A DNA stretch of 64,000 nt, taken from assembly GCF_024763615.1 (NCBI RefSeq), contig NC_077222.1, positions 32,798,001-32,862,000 on the forward strand, in the 5' to 3' direction. The DNA comes from Phlebotomus papatasi (lineage: Eukaryota; Arthropoda; Insecta; Diptera; Psychodidae). Under the pieces are notes generated by a model that saw nothing but the letters and a program-made list of their open reading frames with translations, made no database searches and had not been told where the DNA came from. Position numbers and translations under genes: made by a program. Of the stretch, positions 45,506-57,245 are shown in pieces (positions within the stretch are counted from its first letter, which is position 1; each line of letters begins with the position of its first letter).

Positions 45506-46989
45506 CGCTCCTTGGAAATTACAAGGGGCCAACTCAATCTGAGCCATTTTTCAGGAGACAGCATGAAAGATTCAACTGCATAAATAAATTAGATCAATTA
45601 AGTATTTTAATAAAAACAATTTAATTCTTTTCTATTTGTATGAGCATTATTATAAACATCGAAATATAGGGGAAAGTGGTCTGCCTTTGAACGAAAAATG
45701 ATGTTCAAAATTTGAGATTTTTTTCAGAGTAAACTACTACATGAGTTTTACTTTGCACTACACCAAAAAATTCTCTTGTTCATTAAGCTTCTATGCTTAC
45801 CCCATTCAGGACTCGCAAGTCCTCAGTTTTTCCTGGTGAGGAACTTGAAAATGTGATGTCGATATATTCAAAGGCAGCCTGCATGGTCTGCCTTTGAATG
45901 TGGTTGGTCAGCCTTTGAATCTTAATTTTTCACTGAGAATATTAGGGCTGTAACATTAAACGGCCCATAATTGATTAGCATGAACCCTAATGCACTCAAT
46001 AAAACCACCACTGTAGTCAAAAGTCATTATACAACAAATTTTTTTACATTTTTCTGAAGCTCTGTTTTTCACTTGAAAATTTGTAATAAAACGCCATTGA
46101 AGTTGCCAATTGTCAGTTTGAAACATCCCGGCCGGAGCAAGATAGCAAGTTATAAGTATTTGTATGACATTCGTCGGACCAAAGTAGGAGTTCTATTCTG
46201 CTCCCGGACAGGAAGCTGTCAGACGTTTCAATGTATGTAAAGAGAGGATTCAAAGGCACACATAATTAAGATTCAAAGGCTGCCGTAGAGCAATATTTTT
46301 AAACTTTTATCACCCACAAAATTTGTCTCATCTGAATCAAAATGTATTTGGAGAAATACCATCCAAGAATAACCTTCTATGACTCACAATAGAATATTTG
46401 TTCGAAAAATTATTTTGATTATGAAAAAACACATGAATTGTGACACATTAAAATTACAGTTTAGAGCTCAGTTTCGTTTTTTTTTGCCCTAGCACCTAGA
46501 AAATAAGAGCTAGGGTCTGCATTTTTTGATGACTTGTGAGGATTATGAATAGCTATCTAATAGTTAATAGAAAAGAATTTATGCTTTAAAGAAAACTGAA
46601 AAAATTACGATATTCAAAGGCTGCTGCATTCAAAGGCAGACCACTTTCCCCTACTTATTTTTACCTTTCAAAATATATTTTTTTATGAGTTAGCTCTTTG
46701 TCATTCTAAATGATGCGCAAATTTTCATGAAATTACAATGACACGGGATCAACTTGCTTGAGTTAGTCCCTTGTTTCACAAAAATTTGAACGTTAAATCT
46801 ATTTTGTGCCCCTTGACTTCAAACAAAACCGCGCAAGCAATCATAAAGAGTAAAATGTTGAAAAACTTTTCTAATAACGAAATTTATTGACTCATATCAT
46901 CTGAAATTTTATTAAATTCTCTGTCTGAGTGCATTAAAACCCCAAAATCGCCAAAAAGTGAGTTGGCCCCTTGTAATTTCCAAGGAGCG
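45506..46989. mobile_element. MITE with 31-bp exact inverted ends, interrupted
   Basis: Left 'cgctccttggaaattacaag' continuing to 'gggccaactca', right end its reverse complement without mismatch over about 31 bp. ATTT lies next to both ends and may be a target duplication. The TA-GGG element 45669-46651 is inserted in it, leaving about 160 and 340 bp of its own sequence. Confidence 0.85.
45669..46651. mobile_element. TA-GGG MITE, 'gtctgcctt' family, intact copy (983 bp)
   Basis: Starts 'ggggaaagtggtctgccttt', ends with its reverse complement, flanked by TA (45667-45668, 46652-46653). It is the uninterrupted counterpart of 27496-29322 and shows the empty site for the insertion at 27588-28452. 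Confidence 0.92.
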
Positions 46990-47330
46990 ATTTATTTTTT
47001 TTCGAGTTTGCCTAAAAATTGAATTTGCAATAACAAAATCACACCAATCATAAGCTAATTCAGGCTTATCATTGAATTTTACTTATATTACAAAAAGGGA
47101 TTTAATTTAACTAAATTAAAAATATTTTGAAAAAAATCCCTTAAAAAAAGTAGTAAAAGAAAAACTTTGATTTTGAATGTTTCTAATTTCTTGAGCAGGT
47201 ACTGTAAAGTTAATTTATAAATAGATTTTTAATAAAAGCAATACTTCAATTTAATTATTTTTAATTATGTTCATTCACAAAAAATAGAAAAAAAACACAC
47301 TGCAAACTGGATTAAAGGAGAACCTTGCTT
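46990..47330. other. Probable 3' flank of AdipoR
   Basis: AT-rich. On the minus strand the first AATAAA after the AdipoR stop lies at about 46989-46995, on the border of the MITE 45506-46989. An ATTAAA occurs near 47250. No gene. Confidence 0.35.
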
Positions 47331-50300
47331 TTAGAGACTTTCCGTCAAAAGACTCATCGCGTTTATGTTTGGCCTAACAATAACAAAAGAAAAACACAAT
47401 TGAGGGGGTGAAAAAAAGTCAATTACCTGATGCCGTGATAGTGAACAAAAGCAGCAGCAATGACGAGCACATGGAATATTTGATGAGATTGAAACTGAAA
47501 ATAAAAGAAGCAATTTTTAGAGCTTTTCCATTCATAAAAAAGGTACAAAAGATAAAATCCAATTTTGTGATTTATTTTTAAAATTTGTTTTACAAAAAGA
47601 AAAAAAAACTCACCCAAATATCAAATTTTCCTGGGAACCATCTCTCAGGGACTCGCAGAGCATAGAATAAGGCGCCCAGGATGTACAGCATGCCCATGAG
47701 GACGAGCCAACCGAGACTAGCTCGACTGATTTGCGTGAACCAACCCTCCATGAGTCCATAGTGAATGGCAGGAATGATCCCGGACAGGCCGAAGCACATG
47801 AAGACACCAGCTCGAAGAGGTCTCAAATTGGGCTCAGAGAATTTATCCCAGAGAGATACAACGATTGACAGAAGCCCCAGAACCACCACGACGCTCAAGT
47901 AAATAAGTTTGTGCTGATAGTGACAGTAGAAGCCATAGTACAGCCATGGCACGAACGATCCCATAATCAACAGAGCAATTCCACAGTAGTCCAGCTTCGA
48001 GAATAACTTCCCCACCATCTCAGAGTGACAACTGAGTGTGTGAAAGGCAAAAGAAAATCCTAAGCAAACAATAGCTCCAGCAAAAAATGCCCCAAAGATC
48101 AATTTCTCCTGCAACTGAATCTCAATCGAAGGACGAGTGAGAAAGTAACAGGCAACTCCCACGAAAGCAAAGCATCCTGCAAGACAGAAAAAAAATTATC
48201 TCACAAAAACAATTTCTAAAAGAAAAATCAACTTTATTAAAATTTATTTATTCATTGATTTTTTGACGTCGATAGAAAATCATCATTCATGTAGACGTCA
48301 TTCTAAGACAAATTTATTTGTTTGATGAATCGCAGTTTATATATTTGATGTTGCTTCATCATAAATGAACCACTTTACTTAACCCTTCAGTTAACCTCTT
48401 TATGCCTTCCAGCCGAGAGAGAGATAAAGACAGAGAGATGCAAATCAGTTTCTCGAATGATTGTGCACAATTTAGAACACACGTTTTTCAAGAGAGTTCA
48501 ATAAAATATTAAACAGAATGGCACGTAAGAGATGTCCAAAAATATTTGGTACAATTTGGTAATATTTGGTATTAAGTAATCAATCTTCAAGCTCAAAGGG
48601 CGGAAAATATCGTTATCACGTTAATACAGCATTACGCAATCTCTTCTACTTCACTATTTTTTTTTATATTTACACGAGTTTGAAACTAGAAGTTGAGTCT
48701 AGATTCGGAAGATATCAAAATCTTAAATAAAAAGCATTTTTATTAATTTTTCAAAATACTGTGGGACCTCGATAGAGTCAACTAATTATTTCCAGGCCTG
48801 TTGACTTCATTGGATTCGTTGACCCTATCGGAGTCCGAAAAAAATCAATTAGGGGAAAGGCTCATAATTTTGTCCAGTTTCTTACTTTGGACACTTTGAG
48901 TATAAAATTGGACACTAAAAATAAATTGATTAAAATGATGGATTTTTATTCCAATATTTGATGAATAATGAATTCTATCTAAATATTTGTTATTTTTGGA
49001 AAATTTTAACACTAAATACGTTAAATTTTGAATATGATTTCAGTTGAAATTGCTTTGTTGAAAATTCAGTGTGAGCAATTGCTTACGAGAAATATGACGG
49101 AACTTCGTGTTTTCTTCAGTCTTATTTAGCTGTGATAAAGTACTAACAATGTTTCTTCGGTTTTTTTGAGTGATATTATTGAATATTCATTGAATATTAT
49201 GTTGATTCACATTAGTGGTGATTTGTACATTTGACCTGAAGTGAGATTTGCCTTGTGAATTATATTTTTCGTGTGAAAAATGGGCAATTTTCTAAGAGAT
49301 TCACCAGTGAGGTGATACTCCTTATTTCAGACAGGTGTTTTGGAGCGATAAATGCTTTGAAAGGCTCCCGGAAAGGCCAGGGAATGAGCGAATCCGCACG
49401 TACTTGGAGTACCGAAGTCAACTCACTTTAATGAAAGATATGGAAAGTTTCCGGGCTTCTTGTGACATTCCACATTTCCCTTACATGACCAGGAAGAGGA
49501 CTTGGTAAGATTGGTTCATGAAATGAAGAACAATGGGCATCCTATTGAGGCGGATTAGCTGTCCAAATTTACAGCCAAGTTGTACAAATTAATAACCAAG
49601 TTGTCCAAAATAAGAGTCAAATTCATCTTTATATATCAATTCATTTTTAAACGTATTAAAACTAATTTTAGTAAAAATCAAAAGATAAATAGCTTGCCAA
49701 GTTTCTAAACAATCCTTCTGAAAAGAGTGTAACAAAAAAAGTCAATTAGTATTGAAAATATCGCACTTCAAACTTGGAACATCGATGCTTAGAAGCAGAC
49801 TGGACCAAAGTATGAGCCTTTACCCTATATACCTTTTCGCAAGTTATTCTGATGTATAGAAAATTATTGTCAAATTAAATTTGTCTATAAATCACCACAA
49901 AACCATCTTGAAGTTGAAAATTGTTCATAAAGAGGGTTTCAAAAAATCATTAACCTTTTAATTAATTAATTGAACAAATCGGGTAAAATTAAGCTTTGAC
50001 TTTCAATAATTCCAGATGGCTATTTTTCCGGTGATAGATGTCAAAGGACGAAGTGTTCAGCTGGACTACCTTCAAAATATATCCAAAAATGAACGAAATC
50101 TTCAGGGCCAATTTTATGCAAAATTAGAAAAACCTCATTTTTGATCTATTGTTGGGGGATAGTGAACACATGAAGGGGAAAGGGGAAAAACTAAAGAGGT
50201 TGGGTTCGAGATAATGTCATTTGAGGAGGGGTCATTAAAGACCAGAAGTTGATATCTCTTACCGTTTAAATTTTATATGGTTCAAAAGACTGAAAAAGTG

Positions 50301-53300
50301 CGAAAAACAGTATTTTCAAAATAGAGCTATTATCGTTACAAAATATCGTTACAATATCGTTACAATTATCATTACAAAATATCGTTTCAAAAATGTCCAA
50401 ATTTGTCAAAATCCGGTAAAGATTAGGTCTTCCAGGTTGGTTGACCTTGAATAATTCAAGATGGCGATTTTTCCGGTGATAGGTGTCTAATAGGGCGTTT
50501 CAACTAGGAAAAAATTTTTTTGGCACTATTCTGAGGGTGCTCTACAAGAAAGTTTTTCTTCTATGATCATATGATCAGACGCTGTTTAGAGGTGGCTAAA
50601 CGACCCTCTCTGTAGAACAAACTTCTGATTTTACCGGATTTTACACTACAGAGAGGGCCGTTCAGACACCTCTAAACAGCGTCTGATCATATGGTCGTAG
50701 AAGAAAAACTTTCTTGTCTCATCAAATACAGCACCGTGAGAATAGTGCCAAAAAAATTTTTTCCTAGTAAAACGCCCTAGTGTCTAAGGACGAAATGTTC
50801 AGCTGGACTACCTCCGAAACATATCCAAAAACGAACGAAATCGTCAAGGCCAATTTTTTGCAAAGTCATAAAACCATGTTTTTGGTGGGGTTAGAAGGGG
50901 TGGGGGCGTAATTTAGGTAAGTTAGTTCGACAGAGAAGGTTGACTTCTGGAAGGGGGTCACCGAAGACCGGAAATCAATATCTCTTACCGTTTGGCAGCC
51001 AGGATGGAGAGAAGTTGAAAAAAAAAACACGATTGTTAAAACTGCTCTCTCTTGGAGTTCGAGCAGTTAAAATTAGTAATTATAAGAAGCTTGAAATCGT
51101 ATGAAGCATGGGCACTTTCCCCTAGCAAAATTTCTAACCTCACAAAAAAGCCGTTCCGTTAGATAATCCAATCTCAATCTAATCTTGCAGTGTTATTAGG
51201 GATCATGTTTGTTCACTGAGAGAAATCCAAAAAAGTTAAAATAACATTCCGGAAATGTAAATTTTACCCTGCAGTATTGATACAAAATCGGTGTAAATAT
51301 TACCTTTTTAGGTGTATTGGGCGTTAAAGTTAGCCTTTTTCATGTTAATTTTACCCTCAAAAAGGTGTAAAATTGACATTAAAAGATGTTGATATATTTT
51401 TACTTCTAAAAAATGTTAAAGTTATGAGGAAAAAAAGTTAATCGCACCCCCTTTTTTCCTCAGTGTTTAGTTTTTTAGTTAAGGCTAAAATTTATGTATT
51501 TATTTTAAAATAAGATTTTTGTTTTTTGATAATTTAAGCATAGTCCAAATTGCAGTCGGTAAAAGATTTTTCGGGGCAATCCATCTTCCAGATGGACCCC
51601 TAATAAAAAAAAAAATATTACTTTAGTCTTTCAATGATGCTTCTTAAAAAAATAGTACAAAAAAATGAAAATACATTTTTTCGCATCTCGAAATTTTATG
51701 CAGTTTGTGTACGAATCGTACGAATTTACGCACGGAAAATTTGCCATTGCTTCGATTTTAATAATATTTTCCTTCATTCTCGTGCTTAATTAGAATTCTG
51801 GACGCAATTTTTTTTCCTAGGTAGTTACACTATATAAATAAATGATTTATGAAATATTTTATTAAATATTATTAAAATTCACTGATCGTTAAGACACGTA
51901 TTTGATGGTGTCTCTTCGCGCTCTTCTAATAGATAATTAGGTGAGATTCTTAACTAACTCTTTTATTATTTTTAATAATGAAACACTTTATCTCCAGTAT
52001 TTATAATACATTATTTTTATTACTATTATTTATTCATTGTTATTTTTTTGTTATTTTGTAGTTAAAGAATAAGTAAGTAATAATATTAATTCGCGCCTTA
52101 ACAATTTGCAATGATTACATCTTAATTACTTTGTGTTACTATGTTATCACACTTGCACATTAAAATTTTAATATGATTCACATTAATTGTCACTGGTGAG
52201 AGTCCAAATATGTAATTTGTGTGTTTGAATCATTTTATATTCAAAATTTGATCTATTTGTTGATAAAAAGGTAGACTTGGCCCGCAAAATTTGATATAAA
52301 TTGATTTATAGCATTAATTCCAAAAATTAATGCGATTTTCTCTTTAATTTTTTAACGTGAAAAATATCTATGATTTAGGTAAATTTAAACTTATTTTTGC
52401 AGGCCAAGTCCACTTCTTTATCAATAAATAGAAAAACCCCAAATATTAAGTGACTCAAAGACACAAATAACATATTTTGGACGCTCACAAGCGACAATTA
52501 ATGTGAATCACATTAAAATTTTAATGTGCAAGTGTGAGAACGCCGTATGACTAATTCTGACCCGGTCTCCCTATTCATTATTATCTTTTGCTCATTTGTT
52601 TTTTTTTTATAATTTTGCAAAAAAAAAAAATTTACATCTTAATGAGCAATGATTAGAAATTAATTACCTCATACTAAAAGTTTAAAATTAATTCATTGTA
52701 AATCCTTGTAAAATCTATCATATTCTTATCATTAGAATTTTGGGACAGCCCAACTGAGTCACCTTCTACCATTAATTCAAAACTTCATCAAGAATTGACG
52801 ATCATTTGCGGTAAATTTAACCTGACACATTGCTTATCTATTGAGATAAATATGTGGGCTAAAGATAATGTGTCCAAAAAACTACCGATAAATCCAACCT
52901 CAGTTTTTTACGTAACATTGAAAATTTACCACAAAAAAAATTCCCCAGAATTTTCCTTTCACAGTCTATTTTAGAAACAAAATAAAAATGAATAAGAACA
53001 ATATGAAACTAATTTCGAGAACAGAAAAAGTTATATTCAACAACATTAAAGATAATTTTGTTGATATACATTAAATGAGAAATGGTTAAATAAGGAATAT
53101 CTTCTCAACTATTCCTAATTGAAAATAACTCCCATGTTAAATTCAGTGGAAGATTTTTTTTTGGTCCGGTGCACAGAAGACCAGAAATAAAGTGGAATAA
53201 CATGAGGATTATTCGTGTGAAGCAAAACAAATATAATTTACAACAATATTTTTTCACCTCCCATTTTTTCCCCATTTAATACGACATATTAATGGAACTC

Positions 53301-54003
53301 CACATGAATAACTTTCGAGTGTTTTATCAAGTCATTTGGCTCACTAACAGTAATGGTCAATATAGGAATTATCGTCAGAACTAACGCTTAGCAACGAACA
53401 ACGAAAAAAAAACAGAAGAAGGAGGAAGTGATATTTGTGGGGAGAGAAGGGAGATAACTTACCTAGTAGATGTGTCCAGATGTTGCCGGTCTCAGTGTGA
53501 ATGCGAAAGATGGACTTGAAACAGGCACCAAAGGACGGAAGTGGTGGACGGTGACCTTTGTGGAGGAAGTCATTGTCCTGGAGCCATCGTGGGAGATTTT
53601 TGTAATGACAAACCTTCCACGAAGCCTCCAATACCTTCCGGACAAATTCCTCTGCCTGTTCTGCTGCATTGTGAGCCAAAGCACCCAGATCTATCTCATC
53701 AGACAACACTCCAGCCTTCAACACTTCCGTCATCTCAGCCTCTAGCAATTGATTGTCCTCCGGAGTCGATGGCAGTGGACAACCTGCTCCATCTTCCTCC
53801 TCTTCCCCCAAATCATCATCATCATCCCCCATGTCCAATAAATCAATGTCATCGTCTGCCGATGCGAGTGAATCCTCTTCCGGATTCCACGCTCGTCGCT
53901 TTCTCAGACTCGACAGATCCTCCATGAGTGTTAGGGCCAGGACACTTCGACTTTCCGGAGCTGTGGCTGGTGTCTCTCGGACACATTCACTGTACTGCGA
54001 CAT
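47331..54003 (-). CDS. AdipoR: Adiponectin receptor (PAQR family), four coding exons
   Basis: Minus-strand exons: 54003-53463, 48176-47614, 47494-47427 and 47373-47331. Junction phases agree, and the total is 1215 nt (404 residues plus stop). The N-terminal 110 residues are acidic ('DDDIDLLDMGDDDDDLGEEE'). Then come 'HRPPLPSFGACFKSIFRIHTE' and seven hydrophobic segments from 'GVACYFLTRP' on. The membrane zinc site of the family is kept: 'FHTLSCHS', 'SKLDYCGIALLIMGSF' and 'HQIFHVLV' supply one H, the D and two H. PAQR receptors lie in the plasma membrane with the N-terminus inside and have ceramidase-type activity that affects lipid and glucose handling. Introns are 5286, 119 and 53 bp. The last exon (14 codons after a TTGTTAG acceptor) does not match a C-terminus I know and is the least certain part. 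The first three exons are near certain. Confidence 0.93.
48177..48851. other. AdipoR intron 1, unannotated part
   Basis: No exon seen. The acceptor (TTTTTTCTGTCTTGCAG on the minus strand) is at the left edge. Confidence 0.4.
48852..49825. mobile_element. TA-GGG MITE, 'ggctcataattttgtccag' family (974 bp)
   Basis: Ends 'ggggaaaggctcataatttt' and 'aaagtatgagcctttaccc', flanked by TA (48850-48851, 49826-49827). A less AT-rich stretch at 49320-49500 in its middle has a short frame ('FGAINALK...GMSESART') that weakly recalls a pogo/psq helix-turn-helix. It lies in AdipoR intron 1. Confidence 0.85.
49970..51070. repeat. Dispersed repeat, two neighbouring copies in AdipoR intron 1
   Basis: About 49970-50340 and 50390-51070 share 'ttccggtgatag.tgtc', 'aaggacgaa.tgttcagctgg', 'atatccaaaaa.gaacgaaat' and 'atatctcttaccgttt'. 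The second ends with 'ctgctctctcttggagttcg'. It is the same family as 42290-42773 and 56640-57290. The hAT MITE 50491-50779 sits in the second copy. Confidence 0.7.
50491..50779. mobile_element. hAT-type MITE (289 bp) with 8-bp target duplication
   Basis: Ends 'tagggcgttt' and 'aaacgcccta'; GTGTCTAA on both sides (50483-50490 and 50780-50787). The next copy of the host repeat (near 50038) has 'gatgtcaaagg' at this point with no insertion, so the empty site is visible. The interior is a long palindrome ('gatcatatgatcagacgctg' and complement). TAGGG ends and 8-bp duplication are hAT features. Confidence 0.92.
51214..51465. mobile_element. MITE, 'cactgagaaa' family, copy 2 (inverted)
   Basis: Reverse-oriented copy of 16487-16749: 'cactgagagaaatccaaaaa' at the left and 'cccccttttttcctcagtg' at the right. 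Flanks are TT and TT rather than TA. It lies in AdipoR intron 1. Confidence 0.85.
51466..52147. other. AdipoR intron 1, nothing recognised
   Basis: AT-rich with ATT/TTA runs near 51840-52090. No exon or bounded repeat. Confidence 0.4.
52148..52546. mobile_element. MITE with long 'cacacttgcacattaaaatt' ends
   Basis: About 45 bp of near-exact inverted ends ('cacacttgcacattaaaatt' ... 'aattttaatgtgcaagtgtg'), with a second inner pair ('aggtagacttggcc' / 'ggccaagtccacttc'). No target duplication found. It lies in AdipoR intron 1. Confidence 0.85.
52547..53462. other. AdipoR intron 1, nothing recognised
   Basis: AT-rich intron DNA. The donor GTAAGT on the minus strand (53457-53462) borders exon 1. 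Confidence 0.4.
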
Positions 54004-54029
54004 GATCAATGCCTAACTGAGACACTCCT
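54004..54029 (-). other. Possible AdipoR 5' UTR segment after an upstream intron
   Basis: On the minus strand TTGTAATTGCAG ends at 54030, 26 bp before the ATG. This looks like an acceptor, so a non-coding first exon may lie further to the right. The ATG at 54003 is the first in its frame. Confidence 0.35.
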
Positions 54030-55120
54030 CTGCAATTACAAATAACACGGAATTCCACACGTTAACTTCCCGCCAAAAAACCAGTGATAAGCCTATTTAC
54101 GCTTATACGAGCTATGATTCTTTTATTACAAGGGAGGTCATCGAGTCATCAAATTCTGATTGGCTTCATATTAAGAACATAGACGGGGATGGGCATCATA
54201 AGGATTGTGTCATACTCAAAAAGTGCTAATTTTTTTTCCTTTAAGAAAAGCGACCAGAATGATTGCATGTAAAACTGTATATGATAAAGAAAGTCCTAGA
54301 ACTAGCAGATGTAGCAGTGGCGCAGCGGGCAAGCGGACGGTGCTTGTAACGCAAAGGTCTCGAGTTCGATTCTTGCTTAGCGCCGTTTTATTTTTTATTT
54401 ATTTTTTTATACTTCTATTATTTTTTTTCATCAGATATACATTTATTCATCGTTTTTTTAATCACTGACCGTTTTTTTATCATTAATATAGCAATATTTG
54501 CTTTGCACTGTAATATACTCCTAATATAATTGTTTAACTAAAGTAGCGTTTTAAAAGCTCTTTTACGCGTTTGCTGATTTTAATCTTTTGTAAAGGAATA
54601 GAAATTAAGAATTCTTCCTCATATGGGCTTATACAAAAAGTGCTAACTAAATACATGGAAATGGCACTGCCTCGCCTCACGAGTGTCGTTTTAAGTTTAG
54701 CAGTATTCAGCTGAAAATACATGTTTTCAACTAATTTAATCAATGGGAGCCGGAAATCGTCGAAAGTGAAAAATCACTCAGAGAAAATGCATCAACTTTT
54801 TCCAGAGCTTTCGGCTCAGTCTCCAAGCCATCATAATTGGCTGGAGCAATATAAAGAGAGAGCCTTTTTTATCCACTATTCAAAAAAAAACATATAGATT
54901 TTCTACACAACTCACTCAAGTTTTCAAGTTATTCTCTGAGTTTCGTTCAATTTGGTCAGACTTATTTGGACCGCCGGGAATATGTAAAGAATATGGGGAC
55001 ACTTCCTTACTAATTTAAAGTAATTTAATTTTTACGTTTTCAATTGAATTTAAATCGGTTAGCATTTGATGCTCACTGGGTTTAACATTGTTTTAAATTA
55101 AAAAAAAAAACACGCATGTA
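54030..55120. other. Upstream of AdipoR: SINE, otherwise no gene
   Basis: Contains the SINE-like unit at 54311-54400. The rest is AT-rich with a few short frames. No promoter element can be named. Confidence 0.35.
54311..54400 (+). repeat. tRNA-derived SINE unit
   Basis: 'gtagcagtggcgcagcgggc' gives an A-box-type start and 'ggtctcgagttcgattcttg' a good B box, followed by 'cttagcgccgttttattttt'. Related to the three tandem units at 20795-21345. The 3' end pairs poorly, so it is not a tRNA gene. Confidence 0.7.
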
Positions 55121-55812
55121 GGGTAAAATGGAGTATTTTAGAATCATGTCTAATTTGGACCTTTAACCCTTTAAGGACGATTGGAACACCGGTGTCCCAT
55201 AAAGAAAATTATTTTTCCTGACTACCTAGTTAATTTTCCTTATGTTTGTACGTAATTTCAAAGTAGAAGGTTGAAGGAATCTAGGTTATTTTTTGCAAGT
55301 CTCTAGCTGTTTGCTATACAGTAAATTTTTAAGCTAAAAAATGGCGAATTTTTAAATTCTCATCTTAAAAATTAATTTGAATTATTTTTTATACTTCCAA
55401 TTTTTTTAAGCAAAACCGTTTTGGAAAAAGAAAATACAATACTCAAACATAATATTTTTCATTAGAGTGAAAATTATCATTCATTGTTATCGTCAGAAAA
55501 ATTACTTAAATTTTTAGGCTATTTTTGTCCCTATCGCTCATAGAGGTAAAAAATACACCGAAACAGAAATGAAATCATCTTTTTCATTTTTATTGCGTAT
55601 TTTCGATCCGCGAAAACTGTCTCGTCGTTAAAGGGTTAAGATTTCCACATTTTTATATGGCAAAAGGAAAAAAATAACGAAAACAGTATACTCTCGAATG
55701 TAAAGTCTTGTACTTCTTCGTGGTTTCCCTTTTCTCTTATGGAATATCAGAAATAGTGAGAAAATCTTAAAGTTCAAAAATAGACAAAATTCCGAATTTC
55801 CCCGTCTAACCT
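55121..55812. mobile_element. TA-GGG MITE, 'gatggggtaatttggaatc' family, interrupted copy
   Basis: TA flanks at 55119-55120 and 55813-55814. Left 'gggtaaaatggagtatttta', right 'ccgaatttccccgtctaacc'. The interior ('actctcgaatgtaaagtctt', 'tgagaaaatcttaaa') matches 61584-61797. A piggyBac-type element is inserted at 55167-55635. Confidence 0.85.
55167..55635. mobile_element. piggyBac-type MITE (469 bp)
   Basis: TTAA on both sides (55163-55166, 55636-55639). Ends 'ccctttaaggacgattgg' and 'ctcgtcgttaaaggg'. In the uninterrupted host paralogue (near 61642) the site reads 'actttgagatttcc', matching 'ccTTTAAgatttcc' once the insert is removed. Confidence 0.88.
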
Positions 55813-55814
55813 TA

Positions 55815-55946
55815 TGCCCTAGACACACTTATGACTTAAGCCGAGAGACGACTTAGTGGAAAATTATGTGAACGTAGTTTAACCATAATTTCTAATATAA
55901 TTACGCTAAGCCGTCTCTCGGCTAATCCTCATGTCTGTCAAGGCCC
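55815..55946. mobile_element. Short MITE with 'agccgagagacg' arms
   Basis: About 40-bp imperfect inverted ends: 'gccctagacacacttatgac' then 'ttaagccgagagacg' on the left, 'cgtctctcggctaatcctca' then 'tgtctgtcaaggccc' on the right. TTA or a close form adjoins both ends. It abuts the MITE 55121-55812. Confidence 0.75.
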
Positions 55947-56639
55947 TTACTCCTACATCATACTAAAAAATAAGAAAACAAAGATGGCAAAATTCATTGG
56001 TTCAATTGAAATCAATTTATAAGTCATTTAAAAAAAAAACTCAAAATAGCGTAAGACTAAAACAGTTGAATTTCGGATAAGAATATATTATTGGTAAATA
56101 ACCGAAACAGAATCGGTTAAAACCGATTCAACCTTGTTCGGATATCCAAGACCTTTTCAAATGAAGCTATACTTTCCCCAAGTGGCTGAGAATATAACTC
56201 TGCACAGCTGTTTAACGACCTCTAAATTTGAGGAATTTCCAACAAAAATAGTTTTCTGAAGGGTATTTTAACATTTCTCTCTATCTTAACTCGGGCGATT
56301 TTTTCAAAAAAAAAAAAAAAAGATGCGGTAAAGCGTTAATGGTGTGTGGAAATGCGCGAACTCGTGACTTGGAAGCTATACCTTTTGATCTGACTTGTCT
56401 ATGGGTCGGTTTAAAGCCTAGCTGCAGCGGCCATTTTATTTAGGGCCACTATGCACTCCCCATTCACCCAGCTCTATATCTCGGCTTCTGTGTGTCTGAA
56501 GTACAGAACAGGCCAGTCTGATTGGATCAGTTAAAGTGAATGTGTATTTGTATCGATAGATCTCTTAATGCCGAACTCATTTCTGTATCACCTTCTCTTG
56601 TTTAGGCGGTTCATTTTCGATTTAGAATGGATTGAAACC
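55947..56639. other. Intergenic DNA, nothing recognised
   Basis: Includes an A run near 56308. At 56090-56160 'atcggttaaaaccgattcaa' resembles a stretch near 44640-44700, a possible unnamed repeat. No gene. Confidence 0.35.
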
Positions 56640-56697
56640 AAAAACTTTGACCTCGAAAAGCCGTTATTAGGAATGATTCAACGGTATTTTCATCTAA

Positions 56698-56843
56698 CGG
56701 CCTCTACACTCTATGAGAAATTTCTTTAAAAAAATGCCTTTTGAAAGAAACTTTCCCTTATCCTTGTAGGCAGAAACGTCAGATTTTTTTTTAAAAAAAA
56801 AAAGGCAATATTTGACGAAAATTGCTTCTAGTGTGTAGACACA
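56698..56843. mobile_element. Worn MITE related to 42418-42529, TAA target
   Basis: 'cggcctctacactct' at the left, 'tctagtgtgtagacaca' at the right. TAA at 56695-56697 and 56844-56846. Confidence 0.6.
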
Positions 56844-57109
56844 TAAGGACAAAATATTTGCATAGGTAACTCCTAAAACATATCCAAAAATGAAAAAATA
56901 GAAAACAAAACAACCAAAGTTGACTTTTGCGGGATTTCCCGAAGGTCTCAAGCCTCTATCTCTATCCGTTTTTCCTCTAGGCATATTCACGCTCGGACAG
57001 GCAGATGGACGAATGGATAGATAAACAAAAAGCGTGACATCATTTTTAAGAAATCAAGGCAGTTATGAGGGGTTCCCAAGACTGGGGAACAAAAGCTCCT
57101 TCTTTCACT

Positions 57110-57245
57110 GCGTTGATAATCAAATGCAGTGCATTTATTGGTATTTTTCCGGCACCGGGCGGGATTCAATGCACAATTACGATTGTCGAGTCAGAAATCT
57201 CACCGCCAACCACACCGTTGGCGCTCTAACCAACTGATTCACGAG
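57110..57245 (-). repeat. tRNA-derived SINE, reverse orientation
   Basis: The minus strand starts 'gtgaatcagttggttagagc' (a tRNA-like A-box region), then a B-box-like stretch near 'ttgaatcccgcccggtgccg' and a tail 'aatgcactgcatttgattat'. Shares tail and B-box region with 19745-19925. Confidence 0.7.

Noticed and set aside
53470..54016. Plus-strand frames of 87-128 codons over AdipoR exon 1
   Set aside because: Antisense shadows of the acidic AdipoR N-terminus, giving repetitive S/P/H peptides.
54311..54400. Functional tRNA gene
   Set aside because: A and B boxes are present but acceptor and anticodon arms do not pair well, and related copies occur in tandem; a SINE fits better.
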